DNA of 64,000 nucleotides. Origin: Rhynchopus sp. YZ270_cl-10 (taxonomy: Eukaryota; Euglenozoa; Diplonemea; Diplonemida; Diplonemidae). Positions 11,768 through 23,574 of the stretch are shown piece after piece (position 1 is the first letter of the stretch; every line of letters starts with the position of its first letter). Position numbers and translations under genes: made by a program. The stretch is taken from positions 893,001-957,000 of the forward strand of contig OZ037905.1 in the NCBI GenBank assembly GCA_964035575.1. Reading direction: 5' to 3'. The notes beneath the pieces were generated by a model that was given only the letters and a program-made list of their open reading frames with translations, searched no databases and had not been told where the DNA came from.

Positions 11768-12710
11768 CAGGCCTAATGCTAACCGTTGGTTCGTCGGTTC
11801 ACTTTTATTTATTATTTTTTTTATTTATCCGTTGGTTCGTCGGTTCACCCTTAAAAATGGGGGGTTTTTTGGGATGGGGGGTTCTCTGCCTGTGGTATGC
11901 CGTGGGTACCTTGGTCCTGGAGATGTGGGCACCTGCGCCGCATCTTCAGGAGGAAGGGAGATTAAAAGAAGGACACAGCAGTGCATACTGCGGCCCCCAC
12001 CACTGGGTTCGAGGAGGAGGAGGATCTGTCAGTCGACGAGACATCGAGTGTTGGAGAAGTTCTGATCTCTGAAGATACAGAGAGCAGTGTTGCATCTGTT
12101 GATGTTAAAGAGGAAAGCGAAGATAGCGATTGCGATGGCGGTGGCGGTGACGATGGAGACTTGTTTCAGGGACTCAATGATGCACCCCCCTTGCAGGCAA
12201 AAATTAAAAAGGTAGCCTACCGTGCGCCTGCGGCGCAGCTCAAAAACTGGCAGCCCACAGACCTCTACCATAGTTTGGCTGTAAAAATGTTCGGTTTTAG
12301 GTCACAAATTTTGAAATGTTGCGTACCGTGGCTTCGCCAGAAAGTTTTGATATTAACCGCCGTTTCTTCTTGTCCTGAGGGAAGGTTTCGTTCACTAGAG
12401 AGAACCTAATGCGAGGGCTTGACGTGGAAAAACGTGAGAAAAGGGTTGGTTTGGTTCTTGATGTACGTTACCATCCCACGTCATCACGTATTTACGCGAA
12501 ATGAACGGACCTTTTCGCGCGGAGCGCGAAAAAAAAATTTTTTTGATCCCTTTTTGGACATATCTTCACGATTTTGGGGAAAAATTTTTTCCATGAAGAT
12601 AAGCGAAAACCCTGGACCCCTTCCCGGAGGGAAATTTTTTTTTTCGTTTTTTTTTTTTTTTCCGTCGGTTCACTTTTTTCCCCCCTCCCCCAAAGTTAGC
12701 ATTAGGCCTG
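11768..12710. mobile_element. hAT-type element, 943 bp, with an acidic open frame
   Basis: The ends are CAGGCCTAATGCTAAC and GTTAGCATTAGGCCTG, flanked by the exact 8-bp duplication GTTTCAAA (11760-11767 and 12711-12718). Subterminal copies of GTCGGTTCAC lie near both ends. A plus-strand frame at 11981-12409 encodes about 140 residues, acidic at first (EEEEDLSVDE, then a run rich in Glu, Asp and Ser) and later basic and aromatic; it resembles the N-terminus of some transposases in composition only. A DDE catalytic core is not visible, so the element is probably non-autonomous. Confidence 0.85.
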
Positions 12711-13626
12711 GTTTCAAAAATTGAAAAAAAAAAAAAAAAAAAAAAAACAATCAGAGGGTCGAACTCTAGGGTTTTTACCCCTCCAATGATGTTTTTTTTT
12801 TTTTGGAACACTGTAAATCAAAGACAAAGCAGCTGGTCGAGAACGCTATAAAAAAAAAAAGAGGGTCGATTTCTTTTACGCATTGCAAAACGAACCAGAA
12901 TAAAAGCAATAAATCCGCGATGGGGGAAAAGTTTTGATGGAAGAAAAAGGGCATCTCTTACGTCTTAAGAAAACGTGAAGCTGATAACATGCAGATGCCT
13001 TTGTGGGCGCAGTGAAGAAGAACACTAAGAAATGATGATAAGATGACCTGGTGCCTCCCTGTGCTTAGTCATCTTAAACGAAAGAAGTCCTGAAAGATAG
13101 CTATGCTTCACACGGGGACACAGAACCATATACATTTTTTTTTTTTTTTTTGTGTGGAGAAAAAAAAAAGTGAAGTTGATAGTGCAAACGCCTCTGGGAC
13201 GCAGGCATTGGTGCTCCAAAATAACTTATAATCAAGTTAATAGTTTTCATTGACGTGGGTCTCATAACGGTTACACATTGCACACCTGTAACAGGATTTT
13301 AACAGAATTGCACGTCAATAAAAGGAAAAGGAAAAATTGCTACGCAAAATTTAAAAAGGCTGGGATAGATCGACAAAAAAAAAAGTTTTTTTGACTTGAA
13401 ATACAAAGCCCTTTCGGTACCTTGTAAACTAATATAAAATACATAAAAAAAGAGTTGAGGCTCTCTCTTCTTCTCTTTTTTCCTGTTCTCGAAAATGGTT
13501 TTGGTTGTAGTGTAGCACCTTCAAGATGCTCCCTCTCTCTCTCTCTCTTCACTAATGCGTATTCATTTTTGTGTCATTTTTTTGTGAATGCTGGTTTTAT
13601 AAGATGTGTTGAAAATGGGCTTTATT

Positions 13627-13733
13627 GGGTGATCTATGATCGTCTCCGTGAGACACGTGACAGGCTGTGAGAGCTTGTGAGAGCTTACTGAGAGCTAGTG
13701 AAAAAAAAATCTCTCCCCGTTCATAGATCACCC
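13627..13733. mobile_element. 107-bp MITE with GGGTGATCTATGA terminal inverted repeats
   Basis: The left end GGGTGATCTATGATCG and right end GTTCATAGATCACCC are inverted copies over 13 bp. The interior is TCTCCGTGAGACACGTGACA plus GAGAGCTxGTGA repeats. A second member at 57647-57843 has the same interior start and the same ends but carries a piece of a host gene. Confidence 0.8.
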
Positions 13734-13819
13734 ATTTATACTGAGGGTTTTGAAGAAAGACAAAAAAAAGACACCTTCAAGGATGAACGTATGACATGGT
13801 ACACACCATCTAGGAAGTG

Positions 13820-13851
<32 letters not shown>

Positions 13852-14422
13852 ACACGTTGCTGCTTTTTGTTCATTGCTTTTCCAACACCTTCCTCTGTCT
13901 CGGGGTGGATGGGGGGGGGGGAATAAAAACCCTCTGCGGAATGAATCACTTGAGGGGAGGAGAAGGGCATGTGCAAGAAAGAAGCTTAAAAGCTTCGTTT
14001 ATCCTCGTTTTTTTCCTCATGAGAGATTAAGATGAAAAAAAAACGTTCGAAAATTTTGAAAGATTTGAAATCCACTACACTCCCCCTACAACAGAAAACA
14101 TAGAAAAAAAAAATATTGATAAACGCACACAACGCCTCTAGACAAAATAATACAACAAAAACATGCAAAGAAAACGTTGGGTATTCATCGCGTTTTCTCG
14201 AGGGAAAAACACCCCCACCACCACCACCACACACAATACCCAATATCCCCACCCTCCCCCTCCCACAAAACAATCCAAATCCAATCAGAACACAACCAAG
14301 TGTATCATCATCATCTCGCTCCCCTTAAACCCCCCCCCCCACACACACACACATCCCGCAAGAATTATCCATAATCTTCTCCCCCCACCCGCCCCCTCTT
14401 CTGTTCTCTATTCGCTTTTTTC

Positions 14423-17400
14423 TCACCCACGATCCCGTTTGTACGTTGGGGGGGACTTTTCGCGGATGACGGACATCAATTTGTTTCGTCTAAATGTGAC
14501 GGAGGAGAGGTTCGGCGTTTCTGTTGGGAGCACTGGGGATGGGGGGCTGGCGAGGGGGTACGAGCTGGTGGAGGCGAGGCCTGGGCTTGCGAGGCTGGAG
14601 GAGGTAGAGTCGCGGGCCAGCCCGCCTACAGGTTCAAGCACGGGGGCAGAGCTCGGTACCGCCCGCACAACTGGGTGTGGACGCTCTGCATCCATTGCCG
14701 GCTCTTTATCCTTCCGCCGCTTCTCTGGTGCAGGATGGTAGTTCGACGACGTGGTCCCCCTCTGGGGGGACTTCCGCCGCACCGTCGACGGCGACTGCGG
14801 ACGTTGGTGGCCCTTCCTGCTGCCGTCTTGGCTGTTCGCACGACGGTATGCAGCGGGGGGTGTAAACGACCTGCAAGGAAAATATTAACAAAGAAACCAA
14901 GATGAATATTCACAAAAAAAAGCCCTAGGTATGAACGATAAGTTCGAAAAGAGGGGAAAAAAAGACGGTGAGGTAGGGGATACAACCCCAGACAAAGAAA
15001 ACTAAGATGAATTGCGGCTTTTTTTTTCTTTTTTGAAAAAAAACATACCGGGTGCGGTTGCTGGAGGAGCGTGTCCGTGGGGAGATGGGGGTGCCAACGG
15101 TGTTCCGCGTGGACCCCAACGGGGAGGCGGTACCGCGTGTGGAGTTGAGAGGCGAGATGATTGTGTTGCGTGTGGAGTTGAGGGGGGACGGGGACACCTT
15201 GCGTGGCGTGGCCTGTGCCTGGGTGAAGCTGCGGTGTGGGGAGTCACCCTTGATGGTAGGCGACGTGTAGCTTGCCGAGGCGGCACGCTGCGAGAGGTCC
15301 TGCGGGTCGTCGCCCGCATCGTTGCCCTGCACTGCCCCCCTGCTCTCGCCACCCATGCTCTTGTGTGTGTCGTCCAGCTGCAGCCGTCGCAGCACCTCAT
15401 TGTCATCCACAAGAATACCTACACGTGTGATCGCCGCAGGGTTGTACCGCGAATCACCCTTCAGGAAGCTCGCACACTCTTTTCTCTGAGAAATAAACAT
15501 CGCCTGCAAGATCGGGTCCGGTGGGTACAGTGTAGGCGATACTCCAAGGTGGTGCTGTGGAGGGTTGTTCATGGACATCAAAAAGACACAAAATTGGGTG
15601 GAGATGACCCTGTTGTTGGCCTCTAAAATTGACAAAAAAAGTTAGAAATACAAAAAGGTGGGGTGGGGTGTGTACCTTCTCCAATTCGCTGACGTAGTTG
15701 GAAAGGATGTAGTGCCCGCGTTTGTAGGCACCTTCGACAGCCTGCTGAAGGGTCTCGAGGGACTCTTGTGAGTTGAGGTCGAAGCGCTTCATGTGCCTGC
15801 GTGCCATGGCAGAGCACAGCAGCCAGTCGTACACGGCCTGGATGAAGTCTGTGCGCGACTGCATGATGAATTGGTAGTGGTTGTTTGCGTCCCCCTGCAT
15901 CTTGTTCAGTTCCATCTGGAGGCGTAGGTTGCGGTCGGAGGAGTCGCGCTCGTCAAGCTCGTTGCGTGCAGTCTCAAGGTCCTCCCGCAGCTTCTTCACA
16001 AGCTCGTCGAGGTCGTTCTTCTGCGAGCGGAGGTGGTTGAGCACCTCCTCCGTCCGGTTCACACGGCCCTTCTGGTTCGCAAGCTCTGCACGCAGCGACT
16101 TCACCTCCTCGCCACGGTTGCGCAGGTTGTCGCGCTCCGCCATGACGCGCTCCAGCTCGTCCTTCAAAGACTCCAGCTCGGACAGAGCCTCCTTCCCTTC
16201 TTTCTCGCAGCCCCGCAGCTTGTGCAGCTGTGTCAGCAGGTCCTGGATCTGGTCCCTCAGTATCTGGTTCTCCTCCGCCTGTGTGACGTGGTCCGCCTCA
16301 AGGGTGCCCAGGCGGCGCAGCTTTTGGTCAAGCCTTTCGTTCTCGTCTGTGAGCTTGTGTAGGCGTGACTCAAGGTCGGCCACTTCGTCGCGTAGTCTGT
16401 TGCGTGCGTTCTTTGCGTCGTCCTCTGCCATGGTGACACGCTTCTTGCCGCCCTCCTTGTCCTTTAGGAGGAGGCCGTTCTCCTCCTTCAGGTCTTCAAG
16501 CTCGTTCTGCGTTGTGCGGAGACGTTGCAGTGCGTCACGGAGGTCGTTCTTGAGACCTTCGACGGTGCGCTGCCAGGCTTCGTTCTCGTCCATGAGGGTT
16601 TCGTTGCTTTTGCGCAGTTTGTACAACTCGGCGTTGGCAGTTTTGATCTGCGCGTTTGCGTCAATGACACGCGACTGCATGTTCTCCAGTTGCATGCAGC
16701 GCTTCTCAGCAGCGTGGGCACGGTTGTGCAGCATGAAAGCGTTCGCCTCGTGGAAGGCAGCTATGGCACTCTTGCGCTGGAGTGCCTCCCTGCTTTGCAG
16801 GTCGTCGCCCTGGACACGGGACAGCTCCTCCGCAAGCAGGTCGCGTTCATGCTTCAGTGCGTCGCGTGCCTCCTCTCCCAGCTTCGCCATCCCCTTGTTC
16901 TCCTCCATGCGCCCCCGCATCTTGGACTCAAGGTGGCGTCGCTGGTCCTTCTCGTTCTCCAGCTGTTGCAGCGCGTCCTCCAACTCCTTGCGCAGGGAAC
17001 GCTCCACGCCGTCACGGTCGCGGTTCTCTGCAAGCAGCCGCTTGCGTTCGTTCTCAAGGTCGTTCTGCTTCCTGCGTCCCCCGGACTGGTCGTCGCGTGC
17101 GTCCTGCAGGTCCTGGCGCAGCTGGTCCAACTGCTTCTTCAGTCCATCCACAACATCGTCGTATTTGCGCTGCTTCTCTTCCTCCGTGCGTGCCGTGTCT
17201 TTCTCCATCTTATCAAGCAGACGCTGCAGCCGCTCCGCCTCCTGCTGCCGCTTGTCCAGCTCACGCTGCAGGTCGCTAACAGCCTCCTTGTTCGAGCTGA
17301 GTGACTGCCCCGCCTTCTGGCGCTCCTGCTCAAGAAGGTGCTTCAGGTGTGCAATGTCCTCATCCTTCTTCTCGTTTTCCGCCTCCAACGCAGCCAGGCG

Positions 17401-19200
17401 TGACGCAGAGCGGTCGTGGTCGCCCTGCAAACGGTTGTTCCTGTCCTGCAAGTCTTGGAGCGACTTCGCGAGAAGTGCCTCACGAGCCTCAGACTCGTTC
17501 AGCCTGAAGCGGACACGGCCCAGCTCGTTGGACGGGTCGCTGTCGGTGACGAACTTCGAGCACGACTGCGGCTTGTCGTCTCCCGCAATGGACCAGAAGC
17601 GCAGGGTGCCGTCCTGGCTGGACGACCACACCACGTAGCGCAGCACGGTTGCAACAGCCGCGCAGGAGTGGATAAACCCGGTGTGGCCATCCAGCTCCTG
17701 CTCCAGCTCCAGCTTCTTTGTGTTGTACACGCGCAGGACGTTGTCTACAGAGCAGCACAGCACACGGTGGATGTCGGGCAGCGGCACGAGCTTTGTCACT
17801 ACATGTCGGGTGTCTGACAACTGCCGCAGGAGCTGCGGCTTGTCGCCTTTGAGGTCCCACACCATGACTGTGGCGTCCTCACTTCCACTCCAGAGACGTC
17901 CGTCACAGTAAGCAAGGGTGAGGACACTTGCCTTGTGTCCGTGCAGCACACGCAGACACCGCCCTGTTGTGTTGTATGCATCCTGCCCCACCGACATGTG
18001 GTCCCACAGCCGCAGTGTGAAGTCGTCCGAAGCCGACACAAGGTACTCTTCCGCAATGCACAGCGCACGCACTGAGTTACTGTGCCCCTGGTCTCCAGGG
18101 AGGAACTGCCCCACACAGACACGCTTCGCCGCATCCCACTTGCGGATCGTCCAGTCGTTCGACCCCGAGTACACATAGTCGCCCCACGAGGTCATGCAGT
18201 AGATGCCACCCTGTTCAATCATTTCAAAGAGGTACTTCCCGGACGTCGCGTCGAAGGCTCTGATGCAGCCGTTGGAGTACCCCACCCACACCTCGTCGAC
18301 GTACTGGTCCTTCGTGAGTTTGTCGCCTGTCGCGGGCACGGTGTGCATGGCACTGCTTTCGTTCATGTTTGAGACGTTGTGGTTTCTCCCTGACATGAGC
18401 GACGTCATGGACCCAACGGTCTTGAGTGGCGGCGGGTGGCGGGAGGAGGATGAGGAGCGGCGCGGTGCAGCGCGTTTGCGTGTCGACCTGCTTTCGCTTT
18501 TGTACTCAGGGTCGAGAACACCGCCGGGGATGGACGAGAAGCTTGTCTTCCCCATGCCACCCGGGCTTGGCGAAGGTGTGTCACGGAGGAGCGAGCTGGA
18601 CTGGTTGAAGCGCTGTGCGACAACGTCCTCTTCGTCATCCGACGTCGTTTGGTCTATGTTGTCAAAACGGAAGGGGCTCCGCGACTTGAGGAACCGCACG
18701 TGTATTATTGACCAGGGGAAGATGTGCTCCTTGTCCTGCTTTTTATTGTCGTTTTCGTCGCGCGTTGGGGGTTTGAGCTGCTTTTCGATTTCTCCTGTCT
18801 TGGTGCAACGTATACTGACCTTTGCGGAGCGGCGGTCTGCAGTCCACACCTTGTCGCCTACTGCCACAAGCTCTTTGACCTCATTCCCGCATTCGAAGAT
18901 GTTGAGAGGGATGGAGGAGTGGACGTGATGCAGGTTTGTAATACTCTCAGGCTGTTGCATCAGCATGCACTCGCCGTCGGACTGCCTTCGTTGCTTATGA
19001 CGGAAATCGCGTGGGGAGGGCAGGCCGAGCTGGTCGTTCACACTCTGTTTCGCTTTCTTCGTTGTCGGCGACGGCGACGGCGCTCTGTGCCTCAGACTCG
19101 AAGACGCAGAAGGACTATGCTGGCCCTCATCCCCAGGCGGCGAACTAGATCGTGGCGAGCCCTGCCCTGTAGACAAACTACCCCGGCTCATGCTCGACAT
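14423..19200 (-). CDS. WD40-repeat and long coiled-coil protein
   Basis: Three exons: 19200-15676, 15620-15049 and 14870-14423, giving 1514 residues; all junctions keep frame. The first intron (55 bp) has donor GTACAC and acceptor TTTTAGAG; the second (178 bp) has GTATGT and TTGCAG. Residues 1-100 are Ser/Pro-rich. WD40 repeats (IRKWDAAKRVCVGQF, LRLWDHM, VMVWDLKGDKP, LRVYNTKKLELEQELDGH, LRFWSIAGDD) run to about 540 and should form a propeller. A nearly continuous coiled coil follows, about 560-1120, with heptads such as LQRELDKRQQEAERLQRLL. The C-terminus has PLNSTR and PLGSTR repeats in a Ser/Pro/Arg tail. The architecture suggests a cytoskeletal, basal-body or flagellar scaffold; no named orthologue is recognised. 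Confidence 0.9.
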
Positions 19201-19411
19201 CTCTTCCCCTTTGCCCCTCAAAAATGGGACCTTTTTTGTGTATTTCTATGATTTTTTGTGGGGAGGGTGGTGTGAAGGGAGTGAAGTATGGTTGAAGGGG
19301 GGAAGGGGGGTAACTGTGTTCTGTCTATCTTTACGTATCTTCCTGCGTGGAGTTGGGCAAGGTGCAGGGAAAGGGAAGCAAAGTTAGATGGTTTCCGTCG
19401 TGGAAGTGGGT

Positions 19412-20518
19412 TCAAGACAGGTGAGAGATGTCAACAATGTCGACACCCATCTCCCTGCTGTACATCACCACACCACCACAGCTGCTGATCGCAACACCGA
19501 AAGAATCGTTGTCCTCAAAATGACGACACAACAGTTGCTTCCCTGTTGAGATGGACCACGCACACAAGTTATCAGAAGAGTAGACAGCAACAACGTCGTT
19601 CGACACAGCAACATCAAAACAGCTGTTTTCTGCGTCGTCTTCAAATGCACATTCACCTGTTTCGATGTTCCAGACACGCACGGATTTGCTGCAAGACGTT
19701 GCAATGAAACGCTGGTTCGGTGACAGTGCTACATATATAACATTCAAAGGGGATGTCAGAACAAGCACCTCCACCCCTGTCGTGTAGTCCCAGATGGTGA
19801 CATCTCTGCTGTAATTTCCAAACATCGCCACCCTGTCGCCTGTCACAACCATGACGTACTTGCTCTCCACAATGTGGCTCCATTCATGCACAACAACGCC
19901 TGTTGCAATGTCCCACACCTGCAAACCCTTCCTGCAGCACGACAACAGCTTTGTTCCACAGGGTGACCATGCTGTGGTCTTCCTCGCATCACCTTCATCT
20001 CCAAAGGAGTGCTCCAATGCACCTGTCTTCACGTCATGAACTTCAGCACAGTTCGTGTCCTTGTTGACACATGAGATCCACTCACTGCAGGGTGAGAATG
20101 CTGGGGTGGAAAGACACACGCAAGGGAGGTTGCACAGACACTCATGTGTTTCTGTGTCGAAGATGGACAGACCCCCCTTATTCCACATCACTGCAAGGTA
20201 CCTGTCGCACGGGGAGAGTGTGAGCGAGTACGTCTTCTCTGTGAGGGAGTATGTGTCCTTCGAACCTTGTATCACCCCAGGAGTGATGTTGGCACCAGTG
20301 CAGTACAGCTCAACGGCACATCCCTCATCCATCTCCGTGTCGCAGATGCGCAAGTCGTCGTTGCCGATGTCGCCACCGCCTCTCATCCGCACACCAACAT
20401 GCCGAGCACGTGGCACGCCAAGCTCCGCAACAAGCTTCCCCTTCACTTGTGCAAGGGTGGCACTCCTGTCCACTTCTATCACACAGCTTGCAGACTCGAA
20501 GTGTCCTGTGATGTCCAT
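19412..20518 (-). CDS. UBL-WD40 protein, array copy 1
   Basis: A single exon of 368 residues. Residues 1-80 (MDITGHFESASCVIEVDRSA and on) have the spacing of a ubiquitin-like fold: a beta strand, the helix ATLAQVKGKLVAELGVP, then a final strand CAVELYC. Seven WD40 blades follow, with motifs SIFDTETHE, EVHDVKTGA, LQVWDIATG, VTIWDYTTG, VRVWNIETG, CAWSISTGK and VDIVDISHLS at the C-terminus. The minus strand upstream has a long C/T tract ending CCCCACAG about 20 bases before the ATG, a convincing spliced-leader acceptor. This copy has a short insertion after residue 85 (TYSLTEKTYSLTLSP) compared with its neighbours. Function is unknown; UBL plus WD40 could suggest a ubiquitin-pathway adaptor or a recognition protein. 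Confidence 0.92.
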   Translation of the reverse strand: MDITGHFESASCVIEVDRSATLAQVKGKLVAELGVPRARHVGVRMRGGGDIGNDDLRICDTEMDEGCAVELYCTGANITPGVIQGSKDTYSLTEKTYSLTLSPCDRYLAVMWNKGGLSIFDTETHECLCNLPCVCLSTPAFSPCSEWISCVNKDTNCAEVHDVKTGALEHSFGDEGDARKTTAWSPCGTKLLSCCRKGLQVWDIATGVVVHEWSHIVESKYVMVVTGDRVAMFGNYSRDVTIWDYTTGVEVLVLTSPLNVIYVALSPNQRFIATSCSKSVRVWNIETGECAFEDDAENSCFDVAVSNDVVAVYSSDNLCAWSISTGKQLLCRHFEDNDSFGVAISSCGGVVMYSREMGVDIVDISHLS

Positions 20519-20713
20519 GTTCAGGGGGAGTAACTCTGTTCTGTGGGGACAGGTGTGTGGGGAGGGCAGGAAGAAGAGGGGTGGGGTGGTGTTTGTAAAG
20601 GAAACGAGACATGAACAGTCTATTTTTACGTATCTTCCTGCGTGGAGTTACCCAGGCAAGGTGCAGGAAAGGGAAGCAAAGTTAGATGACACCTTTCCGT
20701 TGTGGAAATGGTT

Positions 20714-21796
20714 TCAAGACAGGTGTGAGATGTCAACAATCTCAACACCTTCATCCCCTGGGTGCATCACCACACCACCACAGCTGCTGATTGCAACACC
20801 GCAAGAATCGTATATCTCACATTCACGCTGCAAGAGTTGCTTCCCTGTTGAGATAGACCACACGCACAATATACCAGAAGCGTGGGCAGCAACAATATCG
20901 TTCGACACAGCAACATCAGTGTAGTTATCTGAGACGTCTTCAAATACACACTCACCTGTTTCGATGTTCCAGATACGCACACACTTGTCCGTACACGATG
21001 CTATGAAATGCTGGTTTGGCGACAGTGCTACACACGCAACAACAGAAGGGGGTGTCAGAACAAGCACCTCCACCCCTGTCGTGTAGTCCCAGATGGTGAT
21101 CTGTTTGCTACAAGTTCCAAACATCGCCACCCTGTCGCCTGTCACCACCATCACGTTCTCGCAATCCACAATGTGGCTCCATTCATGCACAACAACGCCT
21201 GTTGCAATGTCCCACACCTGCAAACCCTTGTTCTTGCAGCACGACAACAGCTTTGTTCCACAGGGTGACCACGCCGTGGCCCACCGCATATCGCCTTCTC
21301 CAAAGGAGTGTTCCAATGCACCTGTCTTCACGTGACGAACTTCAGCACACTCCGTGTCAGAGTTGACACATGAGATCCACTCACTGCAAGGTGAGAAGGA
21401 TGAGTTGCAGAAATGGTCTGCAGGGAAGCTGCACAGACACTCATGCGTTTCTGTGTCGAAGATGGACACAACATCCGCGCGATGCAGCACAGCAAGGTAC
21501 CTGTCACACGGGGAGAGTGTGAGGGAGTATGTGTCCTCCGAACGTGGTATCACCCCAGGACTGATGTTGGCACCAGTGCAGTACAGCTCAACGGCACATC
21601 CCTCATCCATCTCCGTGTCGCAGATGCGCAAGTCGTCGTTGCCGATGTCGCCACCGCCTCTCATCCGCACACCAACATGCCGAGCACGTGGCACGCCAAG
21701 CTCCGCAACAAGCTTCCCCTTCACCTGTGCAAGGGTGGCACTCCTGTCCACTTCTATCACACAGCTTGCAGACTCGAAGTGTCCTGTGATGTCCAT
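20714..21796 (-). CDS. UBL-WD40 protein, array copy 2
   Basis: A single exon of 360 residues with the same N-terminal UBL domain as copy 1 (identical by eye over the first 75 residues) and the same seven-blade scaffold. It differs mainly in short loops: LHRADV for MWNKGG in blade 1, ADHFCNS for VCLST, DMRWA for DARKT, VDCEN for VESKY, CTDKC for SCSKS. Blade 3 carries one extra residue (CKNKG). The 5' flank (C/T tract, CAGAACAGAGTTAC) and about 90 bp of 3' flank are shared with the other copies, showing that the duplicated unit includes UTRs. Confidence 0.92.
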   Translation of the reverse strand: MDITGHFESASCVIEVDRSATLAQVKGKLVAELGVPRARHVGVRMRGGGDIGNDDLRICDTEMDEGCAVELYCTGANISPGVIPRSEDTYSLTLSPCDRYLAVLHRADVVSIFDTETHECLCSFPADHFCNSSFSPCSEWISCVNSDTECAEVRHVKTGALEHSFGEGDMRWATAWSPCGTKLLSCCKNKGLQVWDIATGVVVHEWSHIVDCENVMVVTGDRVAMFGTCSKQITIWDYTTGVEVLVLTPPSVVACVALSPNQHFIASCTDKCVRIWNIETGECVFEDVSDNYTDVAVSNDIVAAHASGILCVWSISTGKQLLQRECEIYDSCGVAISSCGGVVMHPGDEGVEIVDISHLS

Positions 21797-22145
21797 GTTC
21801 TGGGGGTGTAACTCTGTTCTGTCTGGGATAGGTGTGTGGGGTGGGCAGAGAAGAGGGGTGGGGTGGTGTTTGTGAAGGAAACGAGATGTGTTGTCATTTG
21901 CAAAAACAAGAGAGATAACTCCTCACCCAGTTAGAGGTCCTCCCACCTTCCCACACCATGACGGGTTGTTGTGCTTCGTGTGTGCAAAAGCGACAGCGGA
22001 ACGGCGCGGTCTCCATTGCCAACCCACTCCCACAACGAGAGACATGTACATCTATCTTTACGTATCTTCCTGCGTGGAGTTACCCAGGCAAGGTGCAGGA
22101 AAGGGAAGCAAAGTTAGATGGCACCTTTCTGTTGTGGAAATGGGT

Positions 22146-23228
22146 TCAAGACAGGTGGGAGATGTCAACAATCTCAACACCCTCCTCCCTGCCATACATC
22201 ACCACACCACCACAGCTGCTGATCTTAACACAGTAAGAATCGCTGTCCAATTCACTGTGCAACAGCTGTTTCCCTGTTGAGATGGACCACACGCACAATG
22301 TTTTGGAGGAGTAGACAGCAACAATGTAGTTGGACACAGCAACTGCAGCACACAAGTGTTCTGAGTAATCTTCAAATACACACTCACCTGTTTCGATGTT
22401 CCAGACACGCACACCTTTGCTGCAAGACGCTGCAATGAAACGCTGGTTTGGCGACAGTGACACATAATCAACATCAGAAGGTAATGTAAGAACAAGCACC
22501 TCCACCCCTGTCGCGTAGTCCCAGATGGTGACATCCTTGCTACAGTCGCCAAACATTGCCACCCTGTCGCCTGCCACAACCATGACGTAGTTGCACTTCA
22601 CAATGTGGCTCCATTCATGCACAACAACGCCTGTTGCAATGTCCCAAACCTGCAAACCCTTCGTGCAGCACGACAACAGCTTTGTTCCACAGGGTGACCA
22701 CGCCGTGGCCAACCTGTAATCACCTTCATCTCCAAAGGAGTGCTTCAATGCACCTGTCTTCACGTCATGAACTTCAACACAGTTCTTGTTCTTGTTGACA
22801 CATGAGATCCACTCACTGCAAGGTGAGAATGCTGGGGGTAACAGATACTCGCAAGGGAAGCTGCACAGACGCTCATGTGTTTCCGTGTCGAAGATGACCG
22901 TATCCTCCGAATGTATCACAGCAAGGTACCTGTCACACGGGGAGAGAGCGATGAAGAAAAATGTGTCCTCCGAACTTTGTATCACCCCAGTATTGATGTT
23001 GGCACCAGTGTAGTACAGCTCAACGGCACATCCCTCATCCATCTCCGTGTCGCAGATGCGCAAGTCGTCGTTGCCGATGTCGCCACCGCCTCTCATCCGC
23101 ACACCAACATGCCGAGCACGTGGCACGCCAAGCTCCGCAACAAGCTTCCCCTTCACCTGTGCAAGGGTGGCGCTCCTGTCCACTTCTATCACACATCTTG
23201 CAGACTCGAAGTGTCCTGTGATGTCCAT
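22146..23228 (-). CDS. UBL-WD40 protein, array copy 3
   Basis: A single exon of 360 residues. The UBL domain differs from copies 1 and 2 at only a few sites (SARCVIEV, LYYTGANINTG). The blade loops are again distinct: IHSEDT, CEYLLPP, NKNKN, DYRLA, VKCNY, DCSKD, LPSDVDY. Blade cores and the C-terminus VEIVDISHLS are kept. The 3' flank, about 250 bp up to copy 2, is closely similar to the flank between copies 3 and 4, pointing to recent tandem duplication or conversion. Confidence 0.92.
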   Translation of the reverse strand: MDITGHFESARCVIEVDRSATLAQVKGKLVAELGVPRARHVGVRMRGGGDIGNDDLRICDTEMDEGCAVELYYTGANINTGVIQSSEDTFFFIALSPCDRYLAVIHSEDTVIFDTETHERLCSFPCEYLLPPAFSPCSEWISCVNKNKNCVEVHDVKTGALKHSFGDEGDYRLATAWSPCGTKLLSCCTKGLQVWDIATGVVVHEWSHIVKCNYVMVVAGDRVAMFGDCSKDVTIWDYATGVEVLVLTLPSDVDYVSLSPNQRFIAASCSKGVRVWNIETGECVFEDYSEHLCAAVAVSNYIVAVYSSKTLCVWSISTGKQLLHSELDSDSYCVKISSCGGVVMYGREEGVEIVDISHLS

Positions 23229-23574
23229 GTTCAGGGGGAGTAACTCTGTTCTGTGGGGACAGGGGTGTGGGGAGGGCAGAGAAGAGGGGTGGGGTGGTGT
23301 TTGTGAAGGAAACGAGATGTATTGTCATTTGCAAAAACAAGAGATAACTCCTCACCCAGTTAGAGGTCCTCCCACCTTCCCACACCATGACGGGTTGTTG
23401 TGCTTCGTGTGTGCAAAAGCGACAGCGGAACGGCGCGGTCTCCATTGCCAAACCACTCCCACAACCAGAAACATGTGCATCTATCTTTACGTATCTTCCT
23501 GCGTGGAGTTACCCAGGCAAGGTGCAGGAAAGGGAAGCAAAGTTAGATGGCACCTTTCCGTTGTGGAAATGGGT

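Larger units (their letters stand above)
7113..14422. other. Gene-free, transposon-rich intergenic region
   Basis: About 7.3 kb with no host gene that I can support. It holds two hAT-type elements, hairpin MITEs, an inverted-repeat block of AAAGTACTTT units, a tRNA-like promoter fragment and long A, T and G runs. Two related short segments, 7232-7313 and 10734-10803, share GATATTGACAGGT and GTTGACCGA with weak inverted ends and may be one small MITE family. Confidence 0.6.

Noticed and set aside
15881-17638. Plus-strand frame of 585 codons, very rich in Ser and Arg
   Set aside because: It is antisense of the coiled-coil region; Ser/Arg richness is the complement of Glu/Leu/Gln-rich heptads.
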